Shown here: piece by piece, positions 54,841-63,980 of the stretch
Layout of the letters: each line of letters starts with the position of its first letter
Numbering within the stretch: position 1 is the stretch's first letter
Assembly: GCA_024685775.1 (NCBI GenBank)
Contig: JAIKVL010000032.1
Location: 1-64,000 of the forward strand
Direction: 5' to 3'
Length of the DNA stretch: 64,000 nt
From: Clostridia bacterium
GTDB taxonomy: Bacteria > Bacillota > Clostridia > Christensenellales > CAG-1252
Notes under the pieces: model-generated
Database searches by the model: none
The model's input: the letters and a program-made list of their open reading frames with translations, nothing else
Told to the model about the DNA's origin: nothing
Translations under genes and position numbers: made by a program

Positions 54841-55156
54841 TAATAACAACCTCCGATTGTTTGTTTAATTCTCTTTCGGACGCAAGCGACAGCCCTTCGT
54901 CCGTCAACCCGACGCACTTGACTTTTCTGCCTCCGCAATAAAAGGACAAGTCGTTTTCGGGAAGAAACGCGATCTTGATCTTTTCCTTTTTCGCAAAAAA
55001 CGTCACTTCGTTCTTCGCGCTGCGACCGATCGCCGAATCGCAGAGGATCAAACGGACTTTCGATCCCGCCGCGATCACGCTTTCATAACCGAAAACGATC
55101 TTTCCGGACTTGATCGAAAACCCGATATAGGAAAAAAGTTTATCGCTTCGTAGCAT
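54833..55156 (-). CDS. L7Ae-family ribosomal-protein-like YlxQ
   Basis: 107 residues with the L7Ae/L30e fold pattern: an early [18 protein letters not shown] segment and the later [10 protein letters not shown] strand. Homologues sit between ylxR and infB and bind structured RNA such as kink-turns. The start at 55156 is preceded by GGCGGA; a start 24 bases upstream, deeper in ylxR, is possible. Overlaps infB by 8 bases. Confidence 0.85.
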   Translation of the reverse strand: MLRSDKLFSYIGFSIKSGKIVFGYESVIAAGSKVRLILCDSAIGRSAKNEVTFFAKKEKIKIAFLPENDLSFYCGGRKVKCVGLTDEGLSLASERELNKQSEVVINE

Positions 55157-55406
55157 CGTAATCCGCCAGAAGTCTTTCATAGACTTCTTCCGAAAGGAAG
55201 GTCTTGAACGTCTTATTCAAGAGTTTCCCTTTCACGCATTTTTTTATGCAGTCTTCACGATCGCAAACGTAAGCGCCGCGACCGGCTTTTTTGCCGGTCC
55301 GATCGAGGACGACCTCGCCCTCGGGAGTCTTAACGACGCGCAAAAGATCTTTTTTATCGAAAAGGCCTCTGCAAGCGACGCACATGCGCCTCGGCGTTGC
55401 TTTCAT
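55140..55406 (-). CDS. ylxR: YlxR/RnpM, RNase P modulator family
   Basis: 88 residues with the family opening RRMCVACRG and the GRGAYVCDREDCIKKC segment. Relatives bind the RNase P RNA and modulate its activity. GGAGGAATAACG precedes the start. It lies 2 bases after nusA. Confidence 0.93.
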   Translation of the reverse strand: MKATPRRMCVACRGLFDKKDLLRVVKTPEGEVVLDRTGKKAGRGAYVCDREDCIKKCVKGKLLNKTFKTFLSEEVYERLLADYDATKR

Positions 55407-55408
55407 CG

Positions 55409-56476
55409 TTATTCCTCCGGATTCTCCATCGAATCCAAAATGGAAGAATAGGGTTTAACGTCGATCTTCCATTCCGTGAGTTTCGCGGCGAGACGCGCGT
55501 TTTGCCCTTCTCTGCCGATCGCAAGAGAAAGCATATTGTCGTTAACGATGACTCTCGCGGAATGCTCTTCGTCGTTCACGTGGACCTGCACGGCTTTCGC
55601 GGGGCTGATCGCGCGGGCGATGAATTCAAGCGGATCCGCGCACCAGCTGATGACGTCGATCCTTTCTCCGTTGAGCTCTTGAACGATGACGTTGATACGG
55701 CTGCCTTTCGGTCCGATGCAAGCGCCGACCGCATCGACGTTCGGATCGTCGGAATAGACGGCGATCTTCGTGCGGAAACCGGCTTCACGGACGATGCGTT
55801 TGATCGTAACGAGGCCGCTCTTCACCTCCGGAACGTCCATTTCGAACAAACGACGGACGAAATCGGGATGCGAACGGGAAACGATAACCTGCGGAGAACG
55901 CGTGTTCGTCGTCAAACGGCGGACGAGGACTTTAATCATATCGCCGACGTTATATCTCTCGTGACGGATCTGCTCGGAGATCGGCATAATCCCTTCCATC
56001 TGCGTCGGAAGGATCTCGACGTAGACGCTCGTGGGCTCGACGCGGCGGACGATCGCATTCACGATCTCGCCTTCTTTCTCGCTCATTTCGTTAAAGATCT
56101 GATCCTTTTTGATGTCGGTCAAACGCTGAACGATGACTTGACGCGCGGTCTGCGCGGCGATACGGGAAAAGTTCTTCGGAGTGATCTCTTGGGAGATCGT
56201 GTCGCCGACTTTATAGCTCGGCTTGATCTTCTTCGCTTCTTCGAGGGATATCTCTTTTTCTTCGTCCGTCACTTCGTCCACGATCGTGCGATACGCGAAA
56301 ACACGGATCTTGTTTTGTTCCGGGTTGAGTTTGACTTCGATCGCGGTTCCGTCGCCGTACTCTTTCTTGTAGGCGGAGCTAAGACCCGCTTCGAGAGACG
56401 CGATAAACTCCTGCTTATCGATTCTCTTTTCCTTTTCCAACTCATCCAACGCCGCAAAAAAATCTTTGGTTATCAT
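55409..56476 (-). CDS. nusA: Transcription termination/antitermination factor NusA
   Basis: 355 residues: an N-terminal RNA-polymerase-binding domain (about 1-125), S1 domain (about 135-200) and two KH domains with GPKGSRINVIVQEL and IGREGQNARLAAKL. It has the short Bacillota form without the C-terminal acidic repeats. Follows rimP by 8 bases with GGAGG upstream. Confidence 0.97.
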   Translation of the reverse strand: MITKDFFAALDELEKEKRIDKQEFIASLEAGLSSAYKKEYGDGTAIEVKLNPEQNKIRVFAYRTIVDEVTDEEKEISLEEAKKIKPSYKVGDTISQEITPKNFSRIAAQTARQVIVQRLTDIKKDQIFNEMSEKEGEIVNAIVRRVEPTSVYVEILPTQMEGIMPISEQIRHERYNVGDMIKVLVRRLTTNTRSPQVIVSRSHPDFVRRLFEMDVPEVKSGLVTIKRIVREAGFRTKIAVYSDDPNVDAVGACIGPKGSRINVIVQELNGERIDVISWCADPLEFIARAISPAKAVQVHVNDEEHSARVIVNDNMLSLAIGREGQNARLAAKLTEWKIDVKPYSSILDSMENPEE

Positions 56477-56484
56477 ATTTCCTC

Positions 56485-56946
56485 CTAAAATGAGATATAG
56501 GGTTTGGCAACCGCAATATCTTTAATTGCAATTTCGATTTCGCCGTTCGCCGTTTGAAGCGCGATCACACCGCCTTCAAACTTCGACAAAACGCCGACGT
56601 GCTTTTTCGCGCCCGCGACGGGAGCGTAAAGCGAGACTTCGATCTCCGTCCCGATTTTACGAAGATAATCTTTCTCCGTCTTCAACGGGCGATCGAGACC
56701 GGGCGAAGAAACGTTCAGAACGAAGGGCGCGCCCGCCGTCGGATCGAGCTCGTCGATCGGACCGTCGATCGCGTTCATGACGATCTCGGTATCGTCCAAA
56801 CTGACGCCGCCGGGCTTATCCGTGTCGATAAAGACGGTCAGATGCATGGCGTCGTGTTGCTTTTTGTAGCTGACCTCGACGAGATCGTAGCCCAAAGAAG
56901 CCAAGATCGGTTCGACGAGTTCGGTTACGCTGTCTTTTACTGACAT
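56485..56946 (-). CDS. rimP: Ribosome maturation factor RimP
   Basis: 153 residues with the N-terminal alpha/beta domain (LVEPILASLGYDLVEV, HLTVFIDTDKPGGVSLDD) and a C-terminal Sm-like domain (GVLSKFEGGVIAL). It binds the 30S subunit during assembly. The start at 56946 has GGAGGA 3-4 bases upstream. Head of the rimP-nusA-ylxR-ylxQ-infB block. Confidence 0.95.
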   Translation of the reverse strand: MSVKDSVTELVEPILASLGYDLVEVSYKKQHDAMHLTVFIDTDKPGGVSLDDTEIVMNAIDGPIDELDPTAGAPFVLNVSSPGLDRPLKTEKDYLRKIGTEIEVSLYAPVAGAKKHVGVLSKFEGGVIALQTANGEIEIAIKDIAVAKPYISF

Positions 56947-56976
56947 ATTCCTCCGATAGGAGCCCTTCATAAATTA

Positions 56977-57003
56977 AAAAGTGAGCCGATCAAGCCCACT
57001 TTT
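56977..57003 (-). terminator. Terminator-like hairpin in the rimP leader
   Basis: On the minus strand, AAAAGTGGGC (57003-56994) pairs with GCTCACTTTT (56986-56977) with one G-U pair and is followed by TTAATTT. It lies after the rimP promoter and before rimP, so it would stop transcripts from both that promoter and the upstream gene unless bypassed. Confidence 0.65.
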
Positions 57004-57029
57004 ACGAAAAAAGCACCTTTACATTTTGA

Positions 57030-57059
57030 ATTATAACACAGCGTAGTGAATAAATACAA
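57030..57059 (-). promoter_or_regulatory. Promoter upstream of rimP-nusA
   Basis: On the minus strand, TTGTAT (57059-57054), an 18-base spacer and TATAAT (57035-57030). The predicted start near 57023 lies about 20 bases before the terminator-like hairpin. Confidence 0.6.
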
Positions 57060-57108
57060 GCGTATCAACCGATTTTTTTATCGAAGATCGGGATCTTTCT
57101 CCGGAAAG

Positions 57109-58566
57109 CTATTCGCGCAGGAGTTCTTTCGCGATCTCGACCGCCTCTTCAAGCGCGCCGTCGACTTTTCCTTCGCCTTTATTTTGAGAAATCGAAACGG
57201 TTCGGCTCTCGTTCGAGAAGAGATAACGAAGGGGTTTCGCCGTTTGATTCAAAAGATCGATAAGAAACTGCGGATTCGAAGCGGCGATGGGTTTTCCCGC
57301 GGAAAATTTGATCAGATCGGGAATAACGGTCGACAAACGCGGCGAAGCGTAACCTTTCGCGTTTGCGAATTCGGCGCGCTCCGTTTTCTCCGTAAAGGCG
57401 ACCTTCAAAAACGAATGAACGTATTCTCGGATCTTATTTCCTTCGACGAAACACATCGCGATCTCATACGGGACGAACGCACGCTCCGTCTTAATCGCGC
57501 GGATCGCGGCGGTAACGGTCGGCGGGACGGACGCGCGCGGCTCTTCGGCGCGAACATCGCCCATGTCGAATCGGATCTGACTGTACACCTCTTCTTCATA
57601 GGGTTTCGGCTCCAAAACGCTGTACCGTTCGGGCGGCGCAAGCGGTTTCGTCTGCTCGTGGATCAAAGCGTAAGGAACCGTGCAAAGCGCGATCGAACGC
57701 GCGTACATACTCAAAGACGCTTTATCGTCGCGGCTGTTCACCCTACCGCGGCAAACGACGTCGACCCCGTTTTGCAAAAGAGGCATCGCCCCGTCGATAT
57801 TGACGAAGACGTTCAAAGAACCCGTCGTGTCGTTGATACTGAACGTGTAATAATGCGGATAAAACCTTCTTCCTTCCACACGCTTGCTCTCGTCTCGATC
57901 ATAATAGCGCAGGAAAGCGACTTTCCCGCAACAGACGACGTCTTGCCCTTCGCCTTTGAGCGTGCTGATATGGACGGCGGGCGAAAGCAGTTCGGACTCT
58001 TTTCCGAAAAGTATCTTTTTATCCGTGACCGAAACGCTTTTTCCGTAGCGTTGCGCCGATTTGGTCTCGATTTTGATCTCTTGATCGTCCGGGATCAAGA
58101 CGAAGGTCAATTCGGAATCCGATGAAAAACGTTCGTATATGAACTTTTTGATGCGTTCGTCGAAATCGACGATCTCCATATACTTTTTCAAATTTTCCGC
58201 GACGGGGATATCCAAACGGATCTTATCGTCGATTTTCACTTGGATCGCGGTAAAATCGATATTCGCGCTGACCAAAGGAAAATGCTTTTCCATATACTCG
58301 ATCAAAGCGGACTTGAAATTCTCCTCGGTAACGACGATCTTTTCGAATTTGCAATACACGGTAAACGACCCGCCGAGAGCCTTTTTAACGACGTCCTTGA
58401 TCTTTTCGACGTCGGTCGAATTAAAATGGTAATCGAAAATATCCTCGGGCATCAAAAAGACGACGTTCGCGCGTCGATCCTGCGTGGAGACCTCCACCCG
58501 TCCGAGACGAAGATAATCGTACGCTCCGTCGAATTCTTCTTTCAGCAAATGCAAAATATCAGTCAC
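57109..58566 (-). CDS. PolC-derived protein: N-terminal and OB-fold regions plus inactive exonuclease-like domain, no polymerase
   Basis: 485 residues at the position normally held by polC (between ispG and rimP). Residues about 1-170 resemble the PolC N-terminal domains and about 207-296 the OB fold (VVCCGKVAFLRYY ... GVDVVCRGRVNSR). Residues about 353-450 follow the pattern of the PolC DEDDh exonuclease, but the FDxETTG motif reads RAIKTERA (356-363) and the VAHNxxFD motif reads IAASNPQFLI (427-436), so the metal-binding acids are gone. PHP and polymerase domains (about 900 residues) are missing. The frame is intact, overlaps ispG by 8 bases and ends normally, so it looks retained. It may be an accessory replication protein. 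The assignment combines position and pattern and needs a profile search. Confidence 0.7.
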   Translation of the reverse strand: MTDILHLLKEEFDGAYDYLRLGRVEVSTQDRRANVVFLMPEDIFDYHFNSTDVEKIKDVVKKALGGSFTVYCKFEKIVVTEENFKSALIEYMEKHFPLVSANIDFTAIQVKIDDKIRLDIPVAENLKKYMEIVDFDERIKKFIYERFSSDSELTFVLIPDDQEIKIETKSAQRYGKSVSVTDKKILFGKESELLSPAVHISTLKGEGQDVVCCGKVAFLRYYDRDESKRVEGRRFYPHYYTFSINDTTGSLNVFVNIDGAMPLLQNGVDVVCRGRVNSRDDKASLSMYARSIALCTVPYALIHEQTKPLAPPERYSVLEPKPYEEEVYSQIRFDMGDVRAEEPRASVPPTVTAAIRAIKTERAFVPYEIAMCFVEGNKIREYVHSFLKVAFTEKTERAEFANAKGYASPRLSTVIPDLIKFSAGKPIAASNPQFLIDLLNQTAKPLRYLFSNESRTVSISQNKGEGKVDGALEEAVEIAKELLRE

Positions 58567-59602
58567 GGAGATCCTCCTCGATGATCGAAAGGAGTTCGAG
58601 CAGGATTTTATCGTTCGGAACGGTCTTTATGATCTTTCCGCTCTTCATAATCGCAGACTTTTCCTTACCTCCCGCGACGCCGACGTCCGCGTTCGACCCC
58701 TCGCCCACGCCGTTTACGACGCAGCCCATAACCGCGACCGTGTAGGGCTTTTTGATATCCTTCGTCGCTTCCTTGATCTTTTCGGAAAAAGTTAAAACGT
58801 CGATCTCCGTTCGCGCGCAAGTCGGACATGAGATCACGTCCACGAAATTCTTTTTGAGTCCGATCGCCTTCAAAAGGTTGTCCGCCGCGTAGACTTCGCG
58901 AACGGGATCTCCCGTCAAAGAAACGCGGATCGTATCGCCGATCCCATCCAAAAGAAGCGCGCCGATCCCGGCGTACGATTTCGCGAGCGCGATCTCGCCG
59001 CCCCCCGCTTCGGTCACGCCGACGTGAAGCGGATAATCGCATTCCTTCGCGATCAATCGATAGGCTTCGACGTTCGTTTGAACGGACGAACACTTCGCGG
59101 AGATCACAATATCGTAAAAGCCGAATTTTTCGAGCAATTTGACGTTTTCGAGCGCGCTTGCCGCAAGCGCTTTCGCGCCGAATCCGTAGGCTTCGCGGGC
59201 TTTCTTTTCAAGCGAACCGCCGTTTACGCCGACGCGGATCGGGACTCCGTGACGCTTCGCCGCGGTAACGACGGATTCGACCGCCCTTTCCGAACCGATA
59301 TTCGACGGATTCAACCTGACTTTGTCCACTCCGTTTTCGATCGAGGCGATCGCGAGTTTATGGTCGAAATGAATATCCGCGACCAAAGGAAGATCGGTCG
59401 ATTCGCGGATCTCGCGAAGAGCCTTCGCGGCGGCTTCGTCGTTTACGCTGACGCGAACGATCTCTACGCCCGCTTTTTTAAGCGCGGAAATTTGAGCGAT
59501 CGTCGCTTTCGCGTCGCTCGTCTTCGTGTTCGTCATGGATTGGATCGAAACGGGCGCGCCCCCTCCGATCTGTAAATTTCTTATCTTAACGGATTTCGTC
59601 AT
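58559..59602 (-). CDS. ispG: 4-hydroxy-3-methylbut-2-en-1-yl diphosphate synthase (flavodoxin)
   Basis: 347 residues with the N-terminal IGGGAPVSIQSMTNT, a TIM barrel and the 4Fe-4S ligands CPTCART and MGCVVNGVGE. It makes HMBPP in the MEP isoprenoid pathway, together with dxr encoded two genes upstream. Lies 3 bases after rseP. Confidence 0.97.
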   Translation of the reverse strand: MTKSVKIRNLQIGGGAPVSIQSMTNTKTSDAKATIAQISALKKAGVEIVRVSVNDEAAAKALREIRESTDLPLVADIHFDHKLAIASIENGVDKVRLNPSNIGSERAVESVVTAAKRHGVPIRVGVNGGSLEKKAREAYGFGAKALAASALENVKLLEKFGFYDIVISAKCSSVQTNVEAYRLIAKECDYPLHVGVTEAGGGEIALAKSYAGIGALLLDGIGDTIRVSLTGDPVREVYAADNLLKAIGLKKNFVDVISCPTCARTEIDVLTFSEKIKEATKDIKKPYTVAVMGCVVNGVGEGSNADVGVAGGKEKSAIMKSGKIIKTVPNDKILLELLSIIEEDLRD

Positions 59603-59605
59603 ACG

Positions 59606-60709
59606 CTAAAATAACCTCGCAATCGTCCCGAGATTCAAAATGTCGCATAGGATCGCGAACCCGAATAGCAAGACCAAGCCGACCGTGTGAATGATGGCTT
59701 CGACCTTGCGATTGACCGGTTTCCCCGCGATCCATTCGATCAAGACGAAGACGACGTGACAGCCGTCGAGCGCGGGAAACGGAAGCGCGTTCATCAAAGC
59801 GACGCTCGCGCTCATAATCCCGAACATCAAGAGAACGCCGCGGAAACCGAGCGACATCGTGACTCTGCCCATCGCCGCGACGCTCGTCACCGTCCCGCCG
59901 ACCGAGCCTTTGAGCCCGACCGCACCGGTAAACAAACCGCCGAGCGTCTTAAAGGTCAAGACGACGAGCTGACCGATAAAAATAAAACTGCGAATGAACG
60001 CTTCCCAAACGTTCAGCCGATAATAATCGTAGCCGATATTGATGCCGAAGCCGTGATAGACTTCCGTAACTTCATTCCCGTCTTCGTCCGTTTCGTGCGA
60101 TTTGAAATCCGCCTTATAGACGGAAATATCCGTCTTTTTGCCGTTTCGGATAACGGTCACCGTCGCTTCTTCGTCGCAACTCGAAAGCAGAGTCGAAATA
60201 TTCGTGTCGATCACGGAATAGACGTTCTTCCCGTTTACGCGATACAGAAGATCCCCGACCTCGAAATTCTGCTCGATCGCAGTTTGCGGCTCGTTCAACG
60301 TAACGATTTTCGGAAGGGTGTAACCGTAGGTCGCGAAAAGGATCGTAAGAATTAGGACGGCGGAAATAAAGTTAAAAGTAACGCCCGCGAGCAGGACGAG
60401 GATGCGCTTCCAAGGTTTTTGGCTGTTGAACGCGCCTTCTGCCTCACTGTCGCCTTCTTCCCCTTCAAACGCGCAAAAACCGCCGAGCGGGATCGCGCGA
60501 AGCGAAAAGACTTCTCCCGTCGATGCGTTTTTCCGAGAAAAGAGCTTCGGACCGAATCCGATCGAGAACTCGTTGATCTTGAATTTCAAAAGTTTCCCGA
60601 CGAGATAATGCCCGGATTCGTGCACCATAATCATCACCATTAAAGCGACGATCGCGATCAAAATGGAAAGGGCTATATGCAAGCCACCGTTCAACGCGCT
60701 TAAAATCAT
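59606..60709 (-). CDS. rseP: Site-2 intramembrane zinc metalloprotease RseP/RasP
   Basis: 367 residues with several membrane helices, the zinc-binding HESGH near residues 30-34, a PDZ domain (about 135-225) and the second active-site motif NALPFPALDGCHVVF. RasP-type proteases cleave anti-sigma factors and signal-peptide remnants. Overlaps dxr by 4 bases. Confidence 0.95.
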   Translation of the reverse strand: MILSALNGGLHIALSILIAIVALMVMIMVHESGHYLVGKLLKFKINEFSIGFGPKLFSRKNASTGEVFSLRAIPLGGFCAFEGEEGDSEAEGAFNSQKPWKRILVLLAGVTFNFISAVLILTILFATYGYTLPKIVTLNEPQTAIEQNFEVGDLLYRVNGKNVYSVIDTNISTLLSSCDEEATVTVIRNGKKTDISVYKADFKSHETDEDGNEVTEVYHGFGINIGYDYYRLNVWEAFIRSFIFIGQLVVLTFKTLGGLFTGAVGLKGSVGGTVTSVAAMGRVTMSLGFRGVLLMFGIMSASVALMNALPFPALDGCHVVFVLIEWIAGKPVNRKVEAIIHTVGLVLLFGFAILCDILNLGTIARLF

Positions 60710-61848
60710 ACCTCACCTACCGCTTGTAGAGTATATTTTCGAGCCTCGGCGTTTATGTTGAAAACGTCCGAAAGGTCGTATGCGCCGCCGATCCCTTGAA
60801 AATGCGACACGACTTTTTCAAGAACGCGGGCGAGATCGAAATAACCGATCTTCCCGGAGAGATACATCGGGACGAGGACGTCGTCCGCTGCCATATAACA
60901 CGCGCCGTAAAGTCCACCCTTTTTCGCCGCTTCGAGAGCGACGGCAAAAGCGGGATAACGCGCGAGATCGACGGGCTTAAAGGAAAGATCCAAATCGAGC
61001 GGCAATCTCGAAACAAGCGTTTTCACACGATCGGGATACGAGAACGCATAGGCGATCGGGAGACGCATATCGGGATTCGCGAGCTGCGCGATCACAGCCC
61101 CGTCGACAAAGCGAACCATCGAATGAACGATGCTTTCGCGATGGATCACCGTCTCGATCTTCTCGATCGGCATCTCAAACAAATGCATCGCTTCGATGAC
61201 TTCGAAGCCCTTATTGACCATCGTGGCGCAATCGACCGTGATCTTTTTTCCCATATTCCAATTCGGATGCGAAAGCGCGACCGAAGGATCGAGAGAATCG
61301 ATCTCGCGAAGAGGAACGTCGCGGAATGCGCCCCCGCTCGACGTTATGATCAAAGACTCGACTTCCGATCTCTTCCCCGCTTGCAAGCATTGAAACAGCG
61401 CGGAATGTTCGCTGTCCACGGGAATGATCTCGGAAGAAAGTTTTTTCGCGAGATCCATAACGAATTCGCCGGCGCAAACGAGCATTTCCTTATTGGAAAG
61501 CGCGATACGCGCGCCTTTTTTTATCGCGGCGATCGTCGGTTCGAGTGAAGCGATCCCGACGACGGAATTCAGAAACACGTCGTAAGAGGATTCTTCGGCG
61601 GCTCGGACCAAAGCTCCCTCGCCCGTAAAAACACGGCAAGGATAGGAAAGATCTTGCGCCGAAAACGATTCTTTCCCGGTATAACAAACGTTCGGAACTT
61701 GAAATTCGTTCGCAAGTGAGATCAAGCCCCCGAGATTCGAATGCGCCGAAACGAGCGAGATCGAGTACGCCCCGCCGCTCTTTCGTATGATATCGACGGC
61801 TTGTCCGCCGATCGAACCCGTAACCCCGATGATCGCGATCTTTTTCAT
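60706..61848 (-). CDS. dxr: 1-deoxy-D-xylulose 5-phosphate reductoisomerase
   Basis: 380 residues with the NADPH-binding GVTGSIGGQAVDIIRK at the start, the metal/substrate region PVDSEHSALFQC, SGGAFRD and HPNWNMGKKITVD. It performs the second step of the MEP pathway. Overlaps cdsA by 4 bases. Confidence 0.97.
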   Translation of the reverse strand: MKKIAIIGVTGSIGGQAVDIIRKSGGAYSISLVSAHSNLGGLISLANEFQVPNVCYTGKESFSAQDLSYPCRVFTGEGALVRAAEESSYDVFLNSVVGIASLEPTIAAIKKGARIALSNKEMLVCAGEFVMDLAKKLSSEIIPVDSEHSALFQCLQAGKRSEVESLIITSSGGAFRDVPLREIDSLDPSVALSHPNWNMGKKITVDCATMVNKGFEVIEAMHLFEMPIEKIETVIHRESIVHSMVRFVDGAVIAQLANPDMRLPIAYAFSYPDRVKTLVSRLPLDLDLSFKPVDLARYPAFAVALEAAKKGGLYGACYMAADDVLVPMYLSGKIGYFDLARVLEKVVSHFQGIGGAYDLSDVFNINAEARKYTLQAVGEV

Positions 61849-62711
61849 AGCGCGGCTCCGTTATAGATCACGAAAAAGAAGAAAACGGCGGGAACGACGA
61901 AGAGCAAACTGTCCAGCCTGTCCATAACGCCGCCGTGACCGGGGAAAATCTTTCCGAAATCTTTGATTCCCATTTTGCGTTTGAGCCAAGAAGCCGCGAG
62001 ATCGCCGATGATCGCGAGCAAGGTGCAAACGGGTGTGAACAAAAGATAAGCAAGCGCGGAAAAGCCGACTTTATCGAACAGGTGCGTCAAGCCGACGTTC
62101 GGCAGACGATCGAAAACGCGGAACACGTCGAATAAAAGAAGGACGACGGTCGCTCCGATCAAACCGCCGACGAACGCGCCGACCGCGCCCGCAACGGTTT
62201 TCTTCGGACTGACGTCCTCGATCAGTTTCTTTTTTCCGAAAAGCATCCCGGCGAACAGCGCGAACGCGTCGGACAAAAGCGTAACGAACAAAATATAGAA
62301 TATGCCGAGCAAATTACCGTAAGAACGGTTTACGAGCATAAAGAGCGAACAAAGCAACATCGGATACACGAGGATCAAAACCGTGTATTCGAGGTCTTTG
62401 AGTTCGAATTTTTTTCTTTCGAGAATAAAATCGCCGAGCGCGGAAACGCAAGAAAGCGAAAACGCCGCGAGGACTCCGGTCGCGCCGAAGAACCAAAAGC
62501 AAGGATAGACGGCGAGCGCGAAAAACACAAGCGGGATCAAAAGCGCGTTAAATCCGCTCTTTTTGCCGACGAGGACCATTTCCGCGCCGCCGAGAAAGGC
62601 AAACGCCAAAAACAAAACGTCCGCAAACGCGGTGTGGAACGTTCGAAGATAAAGAAGAAACAAAAGCGCGATCGAAACCAAGACGATCGCCGTCAGATTT
62701 CGTTTAAGCAT
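61845..62711 (-). CDS. cdsA: Phosphatidate cytidylyltransferase
   Basis: 288 residues with about eight membrane helices and the family signature near the C-terminus (WLKRKMGIKDFGKIFPGHGG followed by VMDRLD). It makes CDP-diacylglycerol for phospholipid synthesis. Overlaps uppS by 8 bases. Confidence 0.96.
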   Translation of the reverse strand: MLKRNLTAIVLVSIALLFLLYLRTFHTAFADVLFLAFAFLGGAEMVLVGKKSGFNALLIPLVFFALAVYPCFWFFGATGVLAAFSLSCVSALGDFILERKKFELKDLEYTVLILVYPMLLCSLFMLVNRSYGNLLGIFYILFVTLLSDAFALFAGMLFGKKKLIEDVSPKKTVAGAVGAFVGGLIGATVVLLLFDVFRVFDRLPNVGLTHLFDKVGFSALAYLLFTPVCTLLAIIGDLAASWLKRKMGIKDFGKIFPGHGGVMDRLDSLLFVVPAVFFFFVIYNGAAL

Positions 62712-63393
62712 TTTTATCCTCCAAACCGCCGAATTTTCTCGAACGCGATGAAAATTCTTCGATACATTTCGTCAAATTTCTTTTATTGAAATCCGGCCAA
62801 AGAGTTTTCGTAAACAAAAGCTCGGCGTATGCGCTTTGAAGAAGCAAAAAGTTGCTGAGACGGATCTCCCCGCCCGTTCGAACGACGAGATCGGGAAACG
62901 GAACGTCCTTCGTGTAAAGCGCGGCGGCGATCTCTTCTTTCGTAACCGAAGAAACCCCCTTCGCGAGAAGTTTATTCACGGCGTTCGTGATTTCCTCCCA
63001 ACTTCCGTAATTGATCGCGATGCAGACCGTCAGACCGGTTTTCGAAGCGCTTTCCTTTTCGATCTTCTCCGCGCCCTCCCGAATGTCGGGCGGCATTTCG
63101 CGCATATTTCCGATAAAAATTACGCGATAATTTTCATCTTTATGCTCTTCGATCTCACCGATAAAGCGGCGAAACATATCGAAAAGATAATCGACCTCAT
63201 CTTTGGGTCGATTCCAGTTCTCAGTAGAAAAAGCATAAAACGTAACGTATTTTACTCCGATCTCCGCACAATTTTCGATCGTGCGTTTCAGAGCTTCCGT
63301 TCCCATTTTATGCCCGTACTTTCTCGGCAAGCGGCGGCGTTCCGCCCACCTGCCGTTTCCATCCATAATAAAAGCAATATGCTCGGGTATCAT
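62704..63393 (-). CDS. uppS: Undecaprenyl diphosphate synthase
   Basis: 229 residues with FIMDGNGRWAERR at the N-terminus (catalytic Asp), the YVTFYAFSTENWNRP segment and VVRTGGEIRLSNFLLLQ. It makes the C55 lipid carrier for peptidoglycan from isoprenoid units. Eleven bases after frr. Confidence 0.97.
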   Translation of the reverse strand: MIPEHIAFIMDGNGRWAERRRLPRKYGHKMGTEALKRTIENCAEIGVKYVTFYAFSTENWNRPKDEVDYLFDMFRRFIGEIEEHKDENYRVIFIGNMREMPPDIREGAEKIEKESASKTGLTVCIAINYGSWEEITNAVNKLLAKGVSSVTKEEIAAALYTKDVPFPDLVVRTGGEIRLSNFLLLQSAYAELLFTKTLWPDFNKRNLTKCIEEFSSRSRKFGGLEDKNA

Positions 63394-63404
63394 CAGACCT
63401 CCGA

Positions 63405-63980
63405 TTATACGCTCAAAATCTCGCTTTCTTTATCCTTAAAGGCTTTTTCGACACCGGCAAGGTAATCGTTCAAGAGTTTATCGACGTCCTTTTCGAGAGC
63501 TTTGACGTCGTCCTCGGTAATGAGCGAGTCTTTTTTGAGCTTTTTAAGACCTTCGTTCGCGTCGCGTCTGTGATTGCGAAGCGCGACTTTCGCGTTCTCC
63601 GTCGTCTGTTTGAGCTCTTTGACAAGGGCTTGGCGACGCTCTTCGGTAAGATCGGGGAAGACCAAACGAATGACTTTACCGTCATTATTCGGCGTGATGC
63701 CGACGTTCGCGTCGATTATTGCCTTTTCGGCGGCTTTTAATGCGCTCCCGTCCCAAATCGAGACGACGATCATTTTCGCTTCCGGTACGGTAATGCTGCC
63801 CATTTGGTTCAAAGGCGTCGGAGTCCCGTAATAATCGACCATAACCTTATCGAGAATATGCGGATTCGCCCTGCCGGCGCGAATATTCAGGATATGGGTT
63901 TTATAAGAATCAACCGCCTTTTTGAGCGCGGATTCATATCCGTCCAAAAGTTCCAAAACTTCCATAATATCGTATGACAT
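63405..63980 (-). CDS. frr: Ribosome recycling factor
   Basis: 191 residues with the three-helix bundle pattern and conserved LNIRAGRANPHILDKVMVDY and ALRNHRRDANEGLKKL. It splits the post-termination ribosome with EF-G. GGGAG lies 8 bases before the start at 63980. The usual upstream gene, pyrH, is outside the window. Confidence 0.97.
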   Translation of the reverse strand: MSYDIMEVLELLDGYESALKKAVDSYKTHILNIRAGRANPHILDKVMVDYYGTPTPLNQMGSITVPEAKMIVVSIWDGSALKAAEKAIIDANVGITPNNDGKVIRLVFPDLTEERRQALVKELKQTTENAKVALRNHRRDANEGLKKLKKDSLITEDDVKALEKDVDKLLNDYLAGVEKAFKDKESEILSV

